Positions 4,282 to 5,689 of a DNA stretch of 5,689 nt are shown here, piece by piece. The notes below the pieces were generated by a model. It was not told the DNA's origin. It was given only the letters and a program-made list of their open reading frames with translations, and searched no databases. The stretch is from assembly GCA_028698405.1 (NCBI GenBank), contig JAQVDF010000152.1, positions 1-5,689 of the forward strand, given 5' to 3'. Position 1 is the first letter of the stretch. Each line of letters opens with the position of its first letter. The stretch is from Phenylobacterium sp. Its GTDB lineage: Bacteria; Pseudomonadota; Alphaproteobacteria; Caulobacterales; Caulobacteraceae. Both the position numbers and the translations under genes were made by a program.

Positions 4282-4300
4282 GGCCGCCGCAGGGGCGGCC
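4282..4300 (-). terminator. GC-rich hairpin between the GGDEF-EAL gene and tRNA-Ser
   Basis: GGCCGCC (4282-4288) and GGCGGCC (4294-4300) form a 7-bp stem with a 5-nt loop. It lies 77 bp past the stop of the GGDEF-EAL gene and 16 bp before the tRNA 5' end. No T-run; it may instead be a processing hairpin in the tRNA leader. Confidence 0.35.
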
Positions 4301-4316
4301 GCTGAGCGAGGCGCGG

Positions 4317-4345
4317 AACCTAGCCATGAGGCCCCTCGCGCGCAA
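4317..4345 (-). promoter_or_regulatory. Candidate tRNA-Ser promoter
   Basis: Minus-strand TTGCGC (4345-4340), a 17-bp spacer, then GC-TAGGTT with TAGGTT at 4322-4317. The TTG -35 and GCTA -10 fit alphaproteobacterial housekeeping promoters, and the GC-rich stretch after the -10 fits a stringently controlled stable-RNA promoter. Start near 4310 gives a leader of about 44 nt. Confidence 0.4.
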
Positions 4346-4376
4346 GTGTCCAGTAGAGCCCGGGAGTCGACGCGGA

Positions 4377-5689
4377 TCAGGCCGCGGCCGCGGCGCGGCG
4401 GCGGGCCTCGACCAGGCGGTCGATGTCGTCCGGATCGCCCGGCCGGCCGAGGTGGTAGCCCTGCAGCTGGTTGCAGCCGGCGCTGACCAGGGCGGCGTGC
4501 TGGCCGGCGGTCTCGACGCCCTCGGCGGTGACCTCGAGGTCGAGCGCCTGGGCGAGCTGGATCATCGCCCGCACCAGCTTCTCCACCTCGGGGTTGGAGA
4601 GGTTGTGCACGAACGAGCGGTCGATCTTGATCCGGTCGACCGGATAGAGGTGCAGATAGCTGAGCGACGAGTAGCCGGTGCCGAAGTCGTCGAGCGCCAG
4701 GGTGAAGCCCAGCTCGCGCAGGGTGCGCAGCAGGCTCTGGGTCTTGTCGTCGTCCTGCAGCAGGGCGCCTTCGGTGATCTCGATCTCGACCCGGTGCGGG
4801 TCGATGCCGGCCTCGGCCATGATCGAGCGCGCGCGCTCGAGGAAGTCGGGGCGGGCCAGCTCCACCGGCGAGACATTGACCGACAGGGTCAGGTCCGGCC
4901 AGCGGGCCGCGGCGGTGCGGCAGGCCTCGCGCATCACGAACTCGCCGATCTCGTGGATCAGGCCGCACTCCTCGGCCAGCGGGATGAACACCGCGGGCGA
5001 GACCATGCCGCGGCGCGGATGGTTCCAGCGGGCCAGGGCCTCGATGCTCTCCATCCGCCCCTCGGCGGAGAACCTGGGCTGGTAGTGGACCTGCAGCAGC
5101 TCGTCGGACAGCGCCTCGCGCAGTTCGACCTCCATCTGCTGGCGGAGCCTGGCCTTCTCGTCCATCTCCTCGCCGTAGATGGTGTAGCGGGCGCGGCCCT
5201 CCTCCTTGGCGCGGTAGAGCGCCAGGTCCGCCTGGCGGATGGCCTCGTCGGAATCGGTGAAGTCGTCGGCGACGATGGAGACGCCCACCGAGCAGGACAG
5301 CATGGCCTGGCCGCCGGCCAGCTCCAGCCGGTCGGACAGGGCGTTCACGATGCGCTCGGCCAGGATCTGGACGCCCTCGCGGCCTTCGGCGCTGGGGGCC
5401 ACGATGGCGAACTCGTCGCCGCCCAGGCGGGCCACGGTGTCGGTCTTGCGGCAGCAGGCGGCCAGGCGCCGCGCGGCCTCGCGGATGAACTCGTCGCCGG
5501 CCTGGTGGCCGAGGGTGTCGTTGACCTGCTTGAAGCGGTCGAGGTCGATGCAGAAGACGCCGACCACCCCGCCAACGCGCGAGAGGTTGTTCATCGCCAT
5601 CGACACGCGGTCGTGGAACAGGTCCCGGTTGGCGAGGCCGGTCATCGGGTCGTGCAGCGACAGGTGCTGGGCCTGGGCCTCGCTGGCCA
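4377..5689 (-). CDS. GGDEF-EAL cyclic-di-GMP turnover protein (N-terminus outside window)
   Basis: The last 436 residues are visible; the frame continues past the window edge as SLHDPMTGLANRD, so the ATG at 5645 lies inside the GGDEF domain and is not the start. Numbering from that Met: the GGDEF domain spans 1 to about 160 with DLDRFKQVNDTLGH (34-47), the active-site loop GGDEF at 75-79, and the inhibitory RxxD site Arg66-Lys-Thr-Asp69 nine residues before it. The EAL domain (about 172-415) has EAL at 202-204, NVSP (257-260), EIEITE (287-292), DDFGTGYSS (319-327), KID (340-342), AEGVE (374-378) and QGYHLGRP (395-402). All expected catalytic and metal-binding residues appear present, so both cyclase and phosphodiesterase activity are possible; in such hybrids often one dominates. 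A sensory N-terminal domain (PAS, MHYT or membrane) is expected but unseen. The alanine-rich tail ends at 4379-4377. Confidence 0.96.
   Translation of the reverse strand, partial: ASEAQAQHLSLHDPMTGLANRDLFHDRVSMAMNNLSRVGGVVGVFCIDLDRFKQVNDTLGHQAGDEFIREAARRLAACCRKTDTVARLGGDEFAIVAPSAEGREGVQILAERIVNALSDRLELAGGQAMLSCSVGVSIVADDFTDSDEAIRQADLALYRAKEEGRARYTIYGEEMDEKARLRQQMEVELREALSDELLQVHYQPRFSAEGRMESIEALARWNHPRRGMVSPAVFIPLAEECGLIHEIGEFVMREACRTAAARWPDLTLSVNVSPVELARPDFLERARSIMAEAGIDPHRVEIEITEGALLQDDDKTQSLLRTLRELGFTLALDDFGTGYSSLSYLHLYPVDRIKIDRSFVHNLSNPEVEKLVRAMIQLAQALDLEVTAEGVETAGQHAALVSAGCNQLQGYHLGRPGDPDDIDRLVEARRRAAAAA

Noticed and set aside
4148..4486. 112-aa plus-strand frame reading GGIRTLDTVTRMPHFECGAF
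   Set aside because: This is the antisense translation of the tRNA-Ser gene, a well-known false protein call.
1..5689. CRISPR array, insertion sequence or transposase
   Set aside because: No regularly spaced repeats with unique spacers, and no transposase motifs or terminal inverted repeats were seen.

Overview
The window is GC-rich with strong third-position GC bias. It reads as a chromosomal segment of a denitrification-capable alphaproteobacterium. Caulobacterales (Phenylobacterium, Caulobacter or Brevundimonas type) is my best guess, from the style of the GGDEF-EAL protein, the FixK/FNR-type boxes and the GC-rich intergenic hairpin; no marker here proves the genus.

Left part (1-1735): a divergent pair. 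On the minus strand is the 5' part of an AniA-type copper nitrite reductase gene (nirK), cut by the window start. On the plus strand is a secreted, helical protein built from three repeats of about 80 residues. The 388-bp gap between them holds two separate FNR/FixK/NnrR-type boxes (508-521 and 672-685) and two inverted repeats. The nearer box sits about 40 bp upstream of a plausible nirK transcription start. This layout suggests that both genes respond to low oxygen or nitrogen oxides, which makes the unknown repeat protein a candidate envelope partner of nitrite respiration.

Middle part (about 1740-4176): a looser, accessory-looking stretch of small genes. It holds a 72-aa protein on the minus strand with a TTG start and a near-perfect Shine-Dalgarno, an unknown 119-aa minus-strand protein whose coding character runs past its only usable start, a 138-aa ParB/sulfiredoxin-like protein, a poorly coding gap of about 470 bp, and an AT-richer HEPN-like protein. 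It ends with three tandem copies of GGGGTGCGCA next to the 3' end of a tRNA-Ser gene. That arrangement fits the remains of an island inserted at the tRNA, but no integrase and no second attachment copy is visible.

Right part (4177-5689): tRNA-Ser(CGA) on the minus strand with encoded CCA and a recognisable promoter. Upstream of it is the C-terminal 436 residues of a GGDEF-EAL cyclic-di-GMP enzyme, with both active sites and the inhibitory RxxD site intact; its N-terminus lies outside the window.
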